A DNA stretch of 64,000 nucleotides from Latrodectus hesperus (taxonomy: Eukaryota > Arthropoda > Arachnida > Araneae > Theridiidae). The translations under genes were made by a program, and so were the position numbers. The DNA lies in NCBI GenBank assembly GCA_037975125.1, contig CM075862.1, positions 78,591,843 through 78,655,842 on the forward strand, read 5' to 3'. The notes beneath the pieces are model-generated. The model saw only the letters and a program-made list of their open reading frames with translations. It was not told the DNA's origin and did no database searches. This document shows, one piece after another, positions 12,700-24,313 of the stretch. Numbering within the stretch: position 1 is the first letter of the stretch; each line of letters opens with the position of its first letter.

Positions 12700-12996
12700 C
12701 CCTTAACTATTTAGGATTTGCTCTCCATTGCCATGGATTTTTACACAGGCATGGGCATTTATGCATTGTATCAGAGTAAAGAAGCACACTTTAAATTATA
12801 ATTGCTTACTTTTACAAAACAAACATAAGCAATGTCAAGGACATTCTATTGCATTCCAAAGCCATGGGTCTAGCTTTATTGATACCAACACATTTCAGGG
12901 AAACATACTTCAGAAAAGTGTATTTATATGGCCAGGGTACTCAACACATTGGTTTAGAAAGATGTATATATATATAGGTCCACGTCAGGCAAGGGA
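12700..12996. mobile_element. Possible piggyBac-type miniature element
   Basis: The segment is flanked by TTAA on both sides (12696-12699, 12997-13000). It starts CCCTTAAC and ends GGCAAGGGA, so both ends carry a CCCTT-type motif, offset by one base. It is less AT-rich than its surroundings. The open frame across it (12728-13000) matches nothing I know. TTAA is common in such DNA, so the call is weak. Confidence 0.25.
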
Positions 12997-14159
12997 TTAA
13001 TAATTTTTAATTATACACCTCTATATATATATTAGAAGCATACATTATACACTCATAGATAATACAAATAAATAAAAGTGCATCAATTTTAAAAGAGAAT
13101 GACATTTCTAAATTTTAAAAAATATGAAGTTTTTATTCAGAGAAATTGTATATTGTTCAATATTCTAAATGGGATTTCAACTAATAGAAATTAAATTGTT
13201 ATAAGGTTAATTAATTTTATCAAAAAGCAAAATAAATTTACATTAAGTATTTCTTATATTAATAAAGTAATTCAGAACATATTTAAGTATATTAATATTT
13301 CTTTACAAATAAAACCTTGTTAGTTTAAATTATAAAAAAGTTTAAAGTGTTTGAAAATTTATTGACTGTTTACATAAATAATTTATAATATTATAAAATT
13401 GTATGTATACTCACAGATCTAGGCTAGTTAACCTAATTATTCCTGCTACTCATTAATGGGCAAGTAAAGCTTGATGGTGGCTAAGAATTTTATCTGATTT
13501 TAACACACTCACACAGGCATTATCATATTATAATGTTATATAAACAAACTTTGAAACAAAGAATAATTACTTTCTAAAACACACAAAATTTGAAGTTTCT
13601 ATAAAGAAAGGTTGGTTTGAACAAGATCTTTTAATTTAAAACAGATTCTGAATTACAACAACCAAGAAATTCAGAAAATATCTAGTTATTTTAGCTAAAA
13701 TAAACTTTTTTTTAAATTATATTGTCCATTGTAAATCTGTTTTAGATTTATTATGAAAGATTACTCATTTTTGCTAAGGTACATTTGGTATTAGAGCTTC
13801 GATTTATTTCAAGTCATCTTTTCCTTATATATGTACTGCAATTCATAATATAGTATTTTGTAATTAGATTTTTGTTATTGAAAGCACAGGGTCATGTAAA
13901 ATCAAAACTAAAAACCCGTAGATGTAAAAATAAAAATTATAATCATATTTCAGATGATCAAAATAATTATTTGTGAAATGAAAAAAAGGAATTACTTTTA
14001 CTAAGTAATAAAATGTTCTGGTATCACTCTTATTGCAAATGCTAAGGTAATAAAAATAATTGAAAATCATAACAGTTATGAAGAGTGCAAAAGATATAAC
14101 TAGTATTTAATAAAACTTAAATAATAAATATTACTACCAAGATTAGTTAAAAATCTTAC

Positions 14160-14258
14160 CTTACTGATAATTATGTCATGTGGCGGCAGTTTAAATCTTA
14201 CAGTTGCTTTTCCATCATTAATGAATTTTGTAAACAGTTTATCCACATTGTTATATAT
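14160..14258 (-). CDS. LRR1: LRR1, coding exon 2
   Basis: This exon has 33 codons, phase 0 at both ends. It is bounded by an acceptor (ttttttag) and a strong donor (gtaaga). The peptide IYNNVDKLFTKFINDGKATV followed by RFKLPPHDIIISK matches the LRR1 segment that links the N-terminal domain to the repeats; the vertebrate protein has FTKFVDEGKATVRLKEPP here. The exon is too short to stand out as an open frame. It was found by expecting the missing segment between exons 1 and 3. Confidence 0.85.
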
Positions 14259-15364
14259 CTAAAAAATAAAAATGTTTTAATTTTATTTAAAAATTTATAC
14301 AATTAATAGTTCTTAGTATGGTTGGAAAATTCAGATTCTTTTTCTGTTACTTTTTATGCATTCTTAACGAAAAAAATACTGTATATAATTCCCTAATTAA
14401 ATTAATTACAGAAAGGAAATAATTTTTATTTTAGAAACAATAAGTTCTCACATTGTTATTAATAAGAATTTAAAAACTATAGTAAAATGAAAAGGATTTA
14501 TAACAATGTTATAAGATTGAAAAATGTTATTGGCATACATGATTACAAAAATAATTCCACCAATGTTATTGATAAAATATAACCTCATAGGAGCATAAGC
14601 TAAATCTTATGCTCTTGTGAGGTTTGGTCTACTTGATTTAGACAGATGCAAAGGGGAGTAGAAGGAAAATGAACAAGACCCGCAAAAAATTTTTTTCTTT
14701 CTGTTTTCAAAGTTAAGACAGTAGTAAATAGTAAGAATTATATTTGTATTTTATTATTTTTACTAACATGACTTCAAACATTGGACATTGAATTACTTTT
14801 TTTATTTTACATTAACATTATACTATAAAGTAACATTTTTTTCTATACTGGAATCTGAATTTTTAAAATCATTTTCATTGTGTTTTCATTGTTTTATCAT
14901 AGTGGAATATGTTTTATCAAGGTATCATATGGTGATTTAGTAAAAAATTTTGTTTCTTAATATTGTTTTGGATTTTTGTTTTAAAATAGCTTAAATTATT
15001 TAAAAAATGTTCAAAGACTATTAAAATTATAAAAATTACTCAATAAAAATTAAAGATTAATATAACAGTATTACACTAAATAAAAAAAATGCATTTTAAA
15101 TCTTTTTAATTATGACATTAAATGATGAACAAAATAAAAATTACAATAGCAATTATTAAAAATAATATGGCAATTTTAAATTACTATAAATATTTTTTAA
15201 TTTGCACTAATTGTAAATTAACTTTCCCAAGTAACTTATTTAAAGACACAACTTTTGTGATAATCATAAATTAGTTATACTATACACATAAATTTTAAGT
15301 TCACATTTTTAATATAAACTGTTTCATATTAAAGAAAATGATACTAATAACAAAAAACACTCAC

Positions 15365-15547
15365 TTTATACTTGGTACCCTTAGGGCTTTGATGAGTACA
15401 CAGAATTAGATAGATGTCCTCATCGCTATGTAATTCTTTTTTCTTAGATTTATGACATAATGCCAAAGTAGCAACAGTATGCTTTTTATTCTTCGCATTT
15501 GTTGGTGCACCTCTATTACCAACTTCCACCGCACAGGTAATTTTCAT
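15365..15547 (-). CDS. LRR1: LRR1, coding exon 1 (N-terminal domain)
   Basis: This is the first coding exon of leucine-rich repeat protein 1. In worms and vertebrates LRR1 is the substrate receptor of a nuclear CUL2-RBX1-elongin B/C ubiquitin ligase that ubiquitylates MCM7, so the CMG helicase can be unloaded when replication ends. The exon gives 61 residues from ATG at 15547 (MKITCAVEVGNRG) to KGTKYK. As I remember it, the family's N-terminal region has the same pattern, including a K/R-GT-K/R-Y segment at this exon end. The donor is gtgagt (15364-15359), phase 0. An acceptor (tttag) sits 10 bases upstream of the ATG, so the start lies in the second transcribed exon. The assignment rests on similarity across four exons. 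Confidence 0.85.
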
Positions 15548-15894
15548 AATGAATTATCTAAATTTTTTTAAAGAAGCACAGTTAATGTAAAACAAAACTA
15601 AAAAAATTCTCTGAAATAAATTCCATTATAATATTTTTATAAAAAAAAATAATGGCTTAATTTTACTTTTAGAACCAACTGTCAAATGTGATTCAATTTC
15701 ATCAAACATACAGTTACTGTTGCAGAATGATTTCTTCACATAAGAATGTCTGATCAGTGAAAGTCAACTGCAGTTCAATGAATGGTTGTTACAATCCTAG
15801 TATTTTATTGGATATAGTTGTTTAATTGCAATCTTTAATTAAGTAAGCATTAGTGAATTTATATTCATTCGGGGATTTGCACTTTTAGCTGAAT

Positions 15895-16235
15895 CTTGTT
15901 TAAAAATTATCCTAGTTTAACTCTAACCTATAAAGCACCTGAGAGATTGAGAATAATAAGAATTATGAAAAAAATTCTATTTGGTCCCAGGTTTAAATCC
16001 CGGTTCAGACGTGGATGTTTCTTTCTCTCTGCATTTATTTGTCCTTGTTTCTGAAATGATGTATGAATGTGCATCCTCCTATAAATGCATTTGTGGTGGA
16101 GTGATGTGAGCAATGCTACTCGATTAAGTGATTTAGTTTAAAGATGCCCACCAGGTAACAATAATTGAATAGCAGTGTTAGCAGCCTTGTTGTGGTGAAG
16201 GTTTAGACACACTGAGCCAGCCATTATTAAAAAAA
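15895..16235 (+). repeat. tRNA-derived SINE (family B)
   Basis: A B-box-like AGGTTTAAATCCCGGTTC is followed by a GTGGATGTTTCTTTCTCTCT stretch. The SINE at 29748 has the same order (GGTTCGAATCC, ATGGATGTACTTTCTCTCT). The A-box end is diverged. It lies in the LRR1 5'-UTR intron. Confidence 0.6.
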
Positions 16236-17076
16236 ATATTTACATTAGAATTGATGTTCCTATTTTTCATAGAATTCGTATTTATAATTAAAAAAATTTG
16301 TTCCTATGTTTTCATTATTTGTATTTTCATGTACAAAATTAGTGTACATATGATTTCTCTTTCAAAATCCATAGATACATATTTATATTTATTATTTATC
16401 CATTTTAAACTTTATATTTAAATTCATAAACTTTTTCCAGAGAAAAATTCACTATGTCATTTTAGCAGCATTTCTTCCTCTTAAAAAAAAAGTTTAAATA
16501 TTGGTATGATGGATTATATGGTGGCTGTACCAAAAACAACATTCAAAAGAGATTAATACAAAGTTTTAAATAAGAAATTTTGATGAAATAAGTTCAAATC
16601 CTTTTTTGATCTATTTTTATAAATGAAGACATATATATTGAAATTATAATAACTAAGTGTGATTTTATAAAATTAGATTAATTTTTATCTGCATAATCAC
16701 TTAAGATTTTAAATATAAAACTTAACACATTGTCGTGAATTAATTACGAAATTGGTAATAACTATCACAATTCAAAAAAGAAAATCACCTGAATAAAATA
16801 ACGAGAGTAATTTGGCGTTACATATCAAAACAAGTATTTCAAATATAAATAAAATGAAATCAATTTCGTCAAAAATGTCAACAATATTACTAATTTACAA
16901 ACAAGTGTATAATATACTTCAAACGTATATATTATATACTGTTAGAAATCTTAGTTATATATTTAATAAAACAAACATTTAAGCAATGACAATGCATCTG
17001 ATGCAAATAATAATTTGTTAAATTGTATGCTATAATTTGAGACAAAATTTATTTAAAAACTAAATATGTAACATAC

Positions 17077-17200
17077 CTTTTGGTGAGCTGGTCAAATTAT
17101 TCGTTTCTATTGTAGTCAATCTACGACCCACGTTATATTTAACTAACACTTCTAATATACTGTGATAAAATGAAGTTGATCAAAGCCATTATGTTCAAGC
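17077..17200 (-). other. LRR1: Probable 5'-UTR exon of LRR1
   Basis: On the minus strand a strong donor (CCAAAAG|gtatgt, junction at 17077/17076) faces the acceptor at 15558-15559, 10 bases before the LRR1 ATG. Together they would splice out a 1.5-kb 5'-UTR intron. The upper limit of 17200 is arbitrary, because I cannot see the transcription start. Confidence 0.4.
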
Positions 17201-18141
17201 GACAACGATTCATACACAGCTATCGCAAAAAACAAAAAACATTACAAAAATAAACAAAAGTTTACAACTAAATGGAAATTTCGAACTGAAATGAATTCAA
17301 TTGCAATTACGGTTACATAAGAATTTCTGAAACAGTTATTTTCTAAAATTTTTAAATATGAAAAGTTGACAAAAAGAACGATGCTATAAAATAATATTTC
17401 ACACAAAACACAACTCTAGTACTTAACATTTGTTATCATGGAAAATTTATTAAATTGTGATTGATTAAAAATTGTAATTCGATATAAAAAAAAACCCATC
17501 GAAATTAAATGGAGTTTATACAAACCGTAGTGTACAGTAGCTTGACTTCTGAGAAATTGCGATAAACCACCAGAATACGATAGCATGAGATTGACCTTCA
17601 TTTACGTATATTAATTGTAATAGAGATGTGGAATGTATTCTACTTGATTTAATAACATTTTTAAATCACTGCATTATTTTATTCTTGAAAGAATTCCATT
17701 TCTCACGTTCTTTTATACGTGAATCTTATTCTACATATGTTAAGCAACTTGCAAACCTATAAAAATCATTCACCCGAATAGAAATTAATACTTCTCGTAT
17801 TCAATATTCATGTTTTCAAATAATGAATCGTTAATATTTTTCTGCTACTTCTCATCTGAATATATCTTAAATGTTTTAGAAAACACTCGTATCAATATAA
17901 TTTATGCTATACTGTGATACATGCGTATGCCTAACACACGAATTTTTTTTCCTTTGTCAATGATTTTGATTATGTGTGAGTGCTGATTGTTAAAATATTT
18001 TAATAATAAGCATATGATATCATTTCAATAACCCAGAATTTTAGATATGATACATTGAAAAATATACTTTAAATGTTTTCCCTTTCACTTGCATCTAAGA
18101 TTTTATTTACGGACATTACACATACCCAGGTCTTCATTAAA

Positions 18142-18519
18142 TCCTGTTGTTGTTGTTACATATGACAATTGGACAAGCCAACGGCTGGCTTTCGAAATTA
18201 AGTCAGAAGGGTGCGTCTTTCGTTTAACCAGAGCACCAAGAAGGTGAAAGTACGTCTTTGCCCTAAGATTCCTCCGATAGCGGGCACCACCAAAGGACCC
18301 ACCTTCTCAATTTTAACATTGATCTGAAGGAGGAAATTTTCTTCAGACCATTGCACCCAAGATAACTGCTCAACGACCGAAAACAGAACTTTCAATTCCA
18401 CAGACTTAACGAGAAGGTATATCGCATGTACTTGGTATATCTTTGGCGGCAATTGCCATCTAACCCCACCCTTCTGAACGGAAGGCTGATGCTTTAACCA
18501 CTAAGCTACCAGGGTCCTA
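18142..18519 (-). repeat. tRNA-derived SINE (family D)
   Basis: Read on the minus strand it starts GGACCCTGGTAGCTTAGTGG then TTAAAGCATCAGCC, a clear A-box tRNA head. A degenerate B box (GTGGGGTTAGATGG) follows, and it ends in an (AAC)n tail at 18142-18156. The minus-strand open frame over it (18198-18452) is repeat sequence, not a gene. No clear target duplication was seen. Confidence 0.65.
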
Positions 18520-18555
18520 TAATGAATGTTGATTGTGTTAATTGAAACGAATATA

Positions 18556-20149
18556 CACTACTGGCCATTAAAATTGCTACACCAAGAAGGAATGCAAATA
18601 ACAGAACGATATTTATTGGACACATACATTATAGTGGAAAGAACAAGTGATTAGATTTACAGGAAATTAGGATGCATAGATCTTGAGAAATCAGTACCCA
18701 GAGCAGCCACCTCTGGCTGCAATAACAGCATTTATCCGCCTAGGCATAGAGTCAAACAGAGACTCATGTACGGGGATCTCAGTCCATGCAGCTTCAACCC
18801 TATGCCACAGTTCATCGACAGTAGTGGATGGTGAGTGATGGCATGCCAATCGCTCGGCAACCATTGACCACACGTTCTAAATTGGTGACAGATCAGGAAA
18901 ACGTGCTGACCAGGGTAACAGTCGAACCTGTTCTGTATCAGGGAAGTTCAGAACAGTACGGGCAACATGCGGTCGTGCATTATCCTGTTGAAACAAACAT
19001 TAGGGAGGCCTCGAAGATAGGGCAGAGCCACGGGCCTTAACACATCGGAAATGTAACGGTTGCTTTTCAAAGTGCCGGTAATGCGAGCAAGAGGTGATCG
19101 AGACGTGTATCCAATGGCACTCCATACCATCACTCCAGCAGATGGGCTGCCGAGCTGGCAGCCGAATGGTTAGCGCTCTTGCCTTCGGTTCAACAGTTCG
19201 TGGGTTCGAATCCCACCTTGGGCATGGATGTTTGTAGTGGTTCGGAATCCACTTTAAACCGTAAGTCCCGGTCTAATTAGCCCTCGTGTGCAAAAAATGA
19301 CCGTTGAGCGACAAACAAACAAACAAACCAGCAGATGGGCCAGTATGGTGATGTCCAATGCAAGCTGGCAATGCGCGTTCTCCACGATGCCTCCAAACAC
19401 TGATGTGGCCATCATGCTCTAGTATACAGAACCGAGATTCATCTGTAAACATGACGTGATGCCATTCCCGCTTCCAGGTTCATCGCTGATCACACCATTG
19501 AAGGCGCTCCTGTCTGTGACGCAGCGTCAATGGTAGCCGAAGCCATGATCACCGTTCAGAAAATCTATGCTGCTGCAAACGTTGTCGAACTGTTCGAACA
19601 GAAACTTGTTGCCTTGCAAATGACTCCATTTCTCGACTCAGGGTTCGTGACGTGGTTGTACGATCCCTTGTTACCATGCGGATAAGATGTCTGTCTTCTC
19701 TGCTGATAGTGATGGGGAGTCACTGAGATCCTGCATGACATTCCGTATGATTGTCCTGAACCCATCGATTCCATATTCGGCTAGCAGTCATGGGATCTCG
19801 ACCGACCCGAGCAGCAATATTGCGGTACGATAAACCGCAATCCCGATAGGCTATAATCCTTCCTCGATCAAAGTCAGACACGTGCTGATAGGCATTTCTT
19901 CTTCTTATATAAGTCATTACAACAACTTTCTTTGCCGTAAACAACGTTGAAACGGAAATTGAGTATGAGAAAACTGCTGTCAAAACTCTGGTTTTATACA
20001 CATTGTAGATGTCGCTACTGTCGCCTGCTTTGTATGAATGCGCTGAAAATCTAATCGTTTGTATATCACAGCAAGTTCTACCTATCATGCAAATTTCACG
20101 TGTTTGGTGTGCCGCTTTCCTGGTGCAGCAATTTTAATGGCCAGTAGTG
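18556..20149 (-). mobile_element. Tc1-family DNA transposon, decayed
   Basis: Terminal inverted repeats CACTACTGGCCATTAAAA... at 18556 and 20149 are flanked by TA (18554-18555, 20150-20151), as for Tc1/mariner insertions. The transposase reads on the minus strand. The N-terminal helix-turn-helix (DFDRGRIIAYRDCGLSYRNI, within 19720-19914) is followed in other frames by a middle part, then GVMVWSAIGYTSRSPL (18948-19133), then the C-terminus ENVWSMVAERLACHH to ARGGCSGY (18691-18880). Frameshifts and an inserted SINE (19148-19327) show that this copy is dead. Confidence 0.9.
19148..19327 (+). mobile_element. Complete tRNA-derived SINE (family A) inserted in Tc1
   Basis: This 180-bp element has an A box (ATGGTTAGCGCTCTTG), a B box (GGGTTCGAATCCC), a short body and an (ACAA)n tail. 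It is flanked by 13-bp perfect duplications CCAGCAGATGGGC at 19135-19147 and 19328-19340. Removing it restores the Tc1 transposase reading through that point. It is the best-preserved copy of this family in the window and a reference for those at 438-509 and 3690-3815. SINEs like this are transcribed by RNA polymerase III and moved by LINE enzymes. Confidence 0.9.
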
Positions 20150-20873
20150 TATATGATTAAAATGATCTATATAATGATTAAAATCTATTTTTATGCATGA
20201 TTACATATTCAAAAATATGTAAGAAAGCAAAATATATCAGAAATGCACATTAGCTCATACTTTTCAATATTAAATTTCTTTCAAAAATGTTTTGGAATAC
20301 GCATTTCATTAAAAATTATGCTTTAATGAAATGCCTTCATTAATAATCATTTAGTGAGGATATGAGAAAATTTAAAAAATTCAAATTTACAGAAATAAAG
20401 TTGATATTGAATATTTTGATTATGTTCAAGGTATAATCAAGATTATTTTTAAGGATAAAAATATTTCCTTTTCTAAACGGGAAACATTTCGAAAATTAAA
20501 ATTTTTTTATTCATGTTTTCTTTAGCTATCGACATGAATTATTTGCGAAAGTGAATGAAGAGATCTTAAGGAGAAAAACTCTTCAATCTTTGTCATTTAA
20601 TTATGGATCAAAATTACAAAGTGGTTAGCTATTTTTAATCCCTTTCGTCGACGGTAATAAGTATTATTAAACAAACGCAACATTTGATATTTACTATAAA
20701 TACGTTGGTTACTTGGTGATGTTGAGGCGGGAAATATTACTCTTGTGTAAATAAAATTGCGAGTTCAATGCCTGATTAAATAATGGTTATCCTGACAAGA
20801 TGGCATATATACGTTAAATAACTTATGATGATACAGTGTATTAGTTTGTGGGTAAAGATAAAAGCTCGGCTGT

Positions 20874-22544
20874 CGTCTTCTTCTTCATTCTAATCCCCAT
20901 TGTTTAGCAGGGCTAAACTAGGACCATAGTGTCTTGAACCGCCAGAAAGTCTATGACTATCAAAAATGATTCGTAGATGTCCTCTTTATTAAGTCCCAAG
21001 CAAAAGATAATATGCTCCGGAGACGCACTCGCCAAGTTGCATTTGGGACAAAGCACGTAACATTTATATCCTTTGCAGAATGAAATGGAACGAAGATGTA
21101 CACTTCGGAAGAGGGTGAGGTAGTTGAGCTCCGCCTGTCGCATTTAAGAGTGAGGGAGCCTCTCGGTGAGTAGCTTTGGCACCAATGGTGCTAGGGTGGA
21201 AGTGACCAAGGTTGATCTTCTTGGCACTGGAGTATAGTTCAAGGAAGGTAAGTGGGGCAGATGGAGCCGAGGTCTTATTAGTACCTGCCTTTGCAAGAAA
21301 GTCAGCAGCTTCTTTGACTTGCAGGTTAACGTGGGATGGAATCCACTGAAGAAAAATACGATCCTGCGATAGTTTCTTCAGCTTTTGGAGAATAGAAACT
21401 CCAACAAAGTCACGAATGATAGACCAGCTAGCAAGATGTTGGATGGAACTCTTGCTGTCCGATAGGATCCAGATTTTTCTTTCTTTAACAAATGGTTCAA
21501 TGGCTTTGAGGACCGCATCGATAGCGATTAACTCACTGCGGAAAACGGAGCAGAAATCTGGGTTACTTCTTTGTATCTTTACACCTTCAGTAGAGTCAAG
21601 AATGGCAAAGATTCCATTGCAATCTTTGCTGCCATCCGTGTAGATCTTGATATCATTAGCAGGAATATCGTTGATGACCTCAAGCGCCAGTTGTTTTAAG
21701 AAGGCTGGGTGATAGTTTGTTTGTTAACGGAAACAGGGAGGCTAGTGTGTAAAATGACATTTCGCAGTCCTTCAGATGGGTCTATAGGTGGATTTTAAGT
21801 AATGCTGTTCAACATTGTTCTTTATTAACGTGGTGGAATATACTTGGCTAAATGGACTATTTCTTTTAAGACGTTGGTTATTTGTCCAATTCTTTAAATA
21901 GGAAGAGGTTCGGTTTTGGCATCCAAGACTATAAAGTTTGTTGTAATATTTTACGAAGCTCGCTTTTCCCCTAAGGTTTAGCGGTTGCAGATCCGCTTCA
22001 TAGAGAACAATGTCATTGGGGCAGGAGTTAAGAAGGCATGTGATGATTCAGGCTGCACTAAACTGAACACGTTCCAATTTCTGGAGACTAGATTCAGATG
22101 CACAGCAATAGATCGGGAGTCCATATTCCAAAATAGGTCTTATAAGGGAGATGTAAGTATTTCTGAGGGTAACAACGTCAGTGCCCCAATCACGACGAGA
22201 AATGTACTTTAATGTGTTGATTCTTTACCGGCCTTTTTTTTTTTAACTAGATGTTCGATATGTTTATTACTCAATATGTCTGGATCCAAAACGTATCCCA
22301 AATATTTTAGGTATTTGACAGAAACTAGAGGCTGGTGATTTAGAAGAAACTTTGGGCAATAGTTGTATAATTTTATATTGGTTGCAAAAAAACAAAACAG
22401 GTATTAGACTTTGTGGGGTTGAAATTCAGTTTATGTTATTCAGCGAATCTCCATACCTCTTGAAGGCCAGAATTAACATTATCTTCAAGATGTTTCACTT
22501 CATAGCCTGATTTCCAAATCACAATATCGTCTGCAAAAAGCCTT
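20874..22544 (-). mobile_element. 5'-truncated LINE with RNase H, decayed
   Basis: On the minus strand it begins inside the reverse transcriptase at RLFADDIVIWKSGYEVKHL, the catalytic box. It continues through the thumb region with stops, then an RNase H domain. From about 21723 down to 21064 one frame stays open for about 220 codons and keeps all acidic residues: D in IYTDGSK, E in FRSELIAID, D in ILSDSKSS and D in KEAADFLAK, plus H in IPSHV. After a frameshift, 20913-21143 gives the C-terminal CPKC...SPEHIIFCLGL knuckle. The 3' tail is GAA-rich. An 11-bp duplication AGCTCGGCTGT flanks it (20863-20873, 22545-22555). Confidence 0.8.
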
Positions 22545-23002
22545 AGCTCGGCTGTTGCTTCCGTCACTTGATTTTAATTCAAAATTAACAGGTGACTGGT
22601 TGTGTTTTTGGAAGAAGGATTTTGTAGACAAGCTGGAAATACCATAAACAAACATTAGCCGATGGTTCCGGTTTTGTCGAATTTAACACATTTCGAAGAT
22701 TAAGGAAGACTGGATCGGGAGGAGGCGGTTCCCGAAACGAGAAGCAGCTAGCTCTTCATTGAACAACTGCCGGTTGATTGGAAACCAATTAACTCGATTT
22801 ATTTTTGGATAAGTTTATCATTAGAACTATAAGCTATAATTTAATTTCATATTAAAAAAAAAAATTTATTTCCTCTTCAGCTCAAGTTGAGCGAAGACTT
22901 ATTGCCTTTTCGGAATAGCAGCATATACTGAATACAGAAGCCATAAGTCTGGCTTCCTCTAAAATTCAAGTATTGGATATTCAACAAAATGAAGATCTAA
23001 AC

Positions 23003-24168
23003 ATGGATTTAAACATGGCAGGAGAAAGCAATTACGGAACAAACTTCCTTAGGACCACAGAAAACGACATGAACTGTCTTTTAGCTGCAAAAGAAAATGG
23101 AGTAAACACATTCAACATATTCTTAAAAGCCAACAATGGAAGGTCAATTCCTAAAAATAAACCTCGGGAATTGAAAAATGAACTGATAATGAAGATAAAA
23201 AATTTCAAAAAGATCTCTAACAAGATAATAACAAGAGACGGTCGATTACTAATGACAACGCAAGACATGGAAACAGCTACAGAAATATTAAACATCAAAG
23301 ATTTACAAGGGATCCCGGTACACTACCAAATCCTATGGGAAAGCATCTCTACCAGGTTTCTGCTATTTAATATTCCAACTGAAACTTCACTTAAAGAGAT
23401 TGCAGAGGAGCTGAGCGCTGAAAACGAAATCCCAATTTTAGAATTAAGAAGATTCAATAAGAAAAACCGTGAAGAGTCTCCAGTTCTGGTATCTATTCTG
23501 GGAATAAAGATACCAAAAGAAATAAAACTGTTCTTCACTAACCATAGAGTGGAGCTATTCATAGACAGACCTCGACAATGTGGTAAGTGTTTCAAATTCA
23601 CTCATAACTCTAACAAATGCCCTTACGAAGTATTGTGCGTGCACTGCGGAGAAAAAAACACGGAGAAATATGCTTAAATCAGATGAGATGCTCAAATTGT
23701 ACAGGTTTACATAGAGCCGATTATAATGAATGCCCAACAAGGACAAAAGAAAAAGAAATTCTCAAATTTAAAGCAGAAAATAATTTAACACTAAGCGAAG
23801 CTAGAAGGCGATTCGCAAACAAAAATACCTTATATGCAAAGAAAACTTCCATGCCTATAGCCAGTCCAGACGTAGAATCGATGCAAGGGATCTTTGATAA
23901 ATTGGCCCTTAAGCTGATAACCTCAATTGAAAAAATCATAGAACAACAACTAACTAAAATTTGTAACATGTTTAAAAAATCTTTAGACTCTACTGTGGAT
24001 AAAATCAATGAAACAGTCTTTACTAAAATTAATGAAAAAATTTCAAAGTTGACTACACCAATCTCTCCTGAAAGAGAAAGGAAGAAAAAATCAAAGATAA
24101 TAAAAAATCCCAAAGCTTCAAAGTCAAATCAAATGGACTGTCAGCAAAGCGAAACAGAGGAGAGATAG
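23003..24168 (+). CDS. LINE ORF1, gag-like zinc-knuckle protein (frame shift at 23653-23659)
   Basis: This is the nucleic-acid-binding ORF1 protein of the LINE. The frame opens at 22919, but the first ATG is 23003 (MDLNMAGESNYGTN). The first frame runs to TAA at 23675-23677. It contains RPRQCGKCFKFTHNSNKCPY then CVHCGE, the first CCHC knuckle and the start of the second. The remainder of the second knuckle (HGEICLN) and the third (MRCSNCTGLHRADYNECP) are in the -1 frame, open to TAG at 24166. That part then carries a basic, helical tail. The switch falls on A_AAA_AAC (23653-23659) in the correct phase, so either programmed -1 frameshifting or a one-base loss in the A-run explains it. Combined length is about 390 residues, usual for such ORF1 proteins. 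Confidence 0.8.
23653..23659 (+). promoter_or_regulatory. Candidate -1 ribosomal frameshift heptamer A_AAA_AAC
   Basis: Zero-frame codons are GAA AAA AAC, so the heptamer has the X_XXY_YYZ phase required for simultaneous slippage. A -1 slip joins CGE to KKHGEICLN and completes the zinc knuckle. The zero-frame stop lies 16 bases downstream. I could not find a convincing pseudoknot by eye. A simple deletion of one A, or a homopolymer sequencing error, would look the same. Confidence 0.45.
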
Positions 24169-24313
24169 ATCTCTCAGATTTCTCTGTTGGATAATTACAG
24201 TTACCGACTTAACCCATTCAATTATAATTTCATATTTGAAAGGATTTCAAATAAATAATTCTTATATCCGTACTATATAAGTGCCATAAATCTTTAGTTA
24301 ATACATTTTTAAA

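Noticed and set aside
18198..18452. 84-codon minus-strand open frame
   Set aside because: Lies wholly within the family D SINE.
22560..22666. Continuation of the old LINE reverse transcriptase upstream of its FADD box
   Set aside because: No G-PQGS-type motif appears in any frame, and the 11-bp duplication ends the element at 22544.
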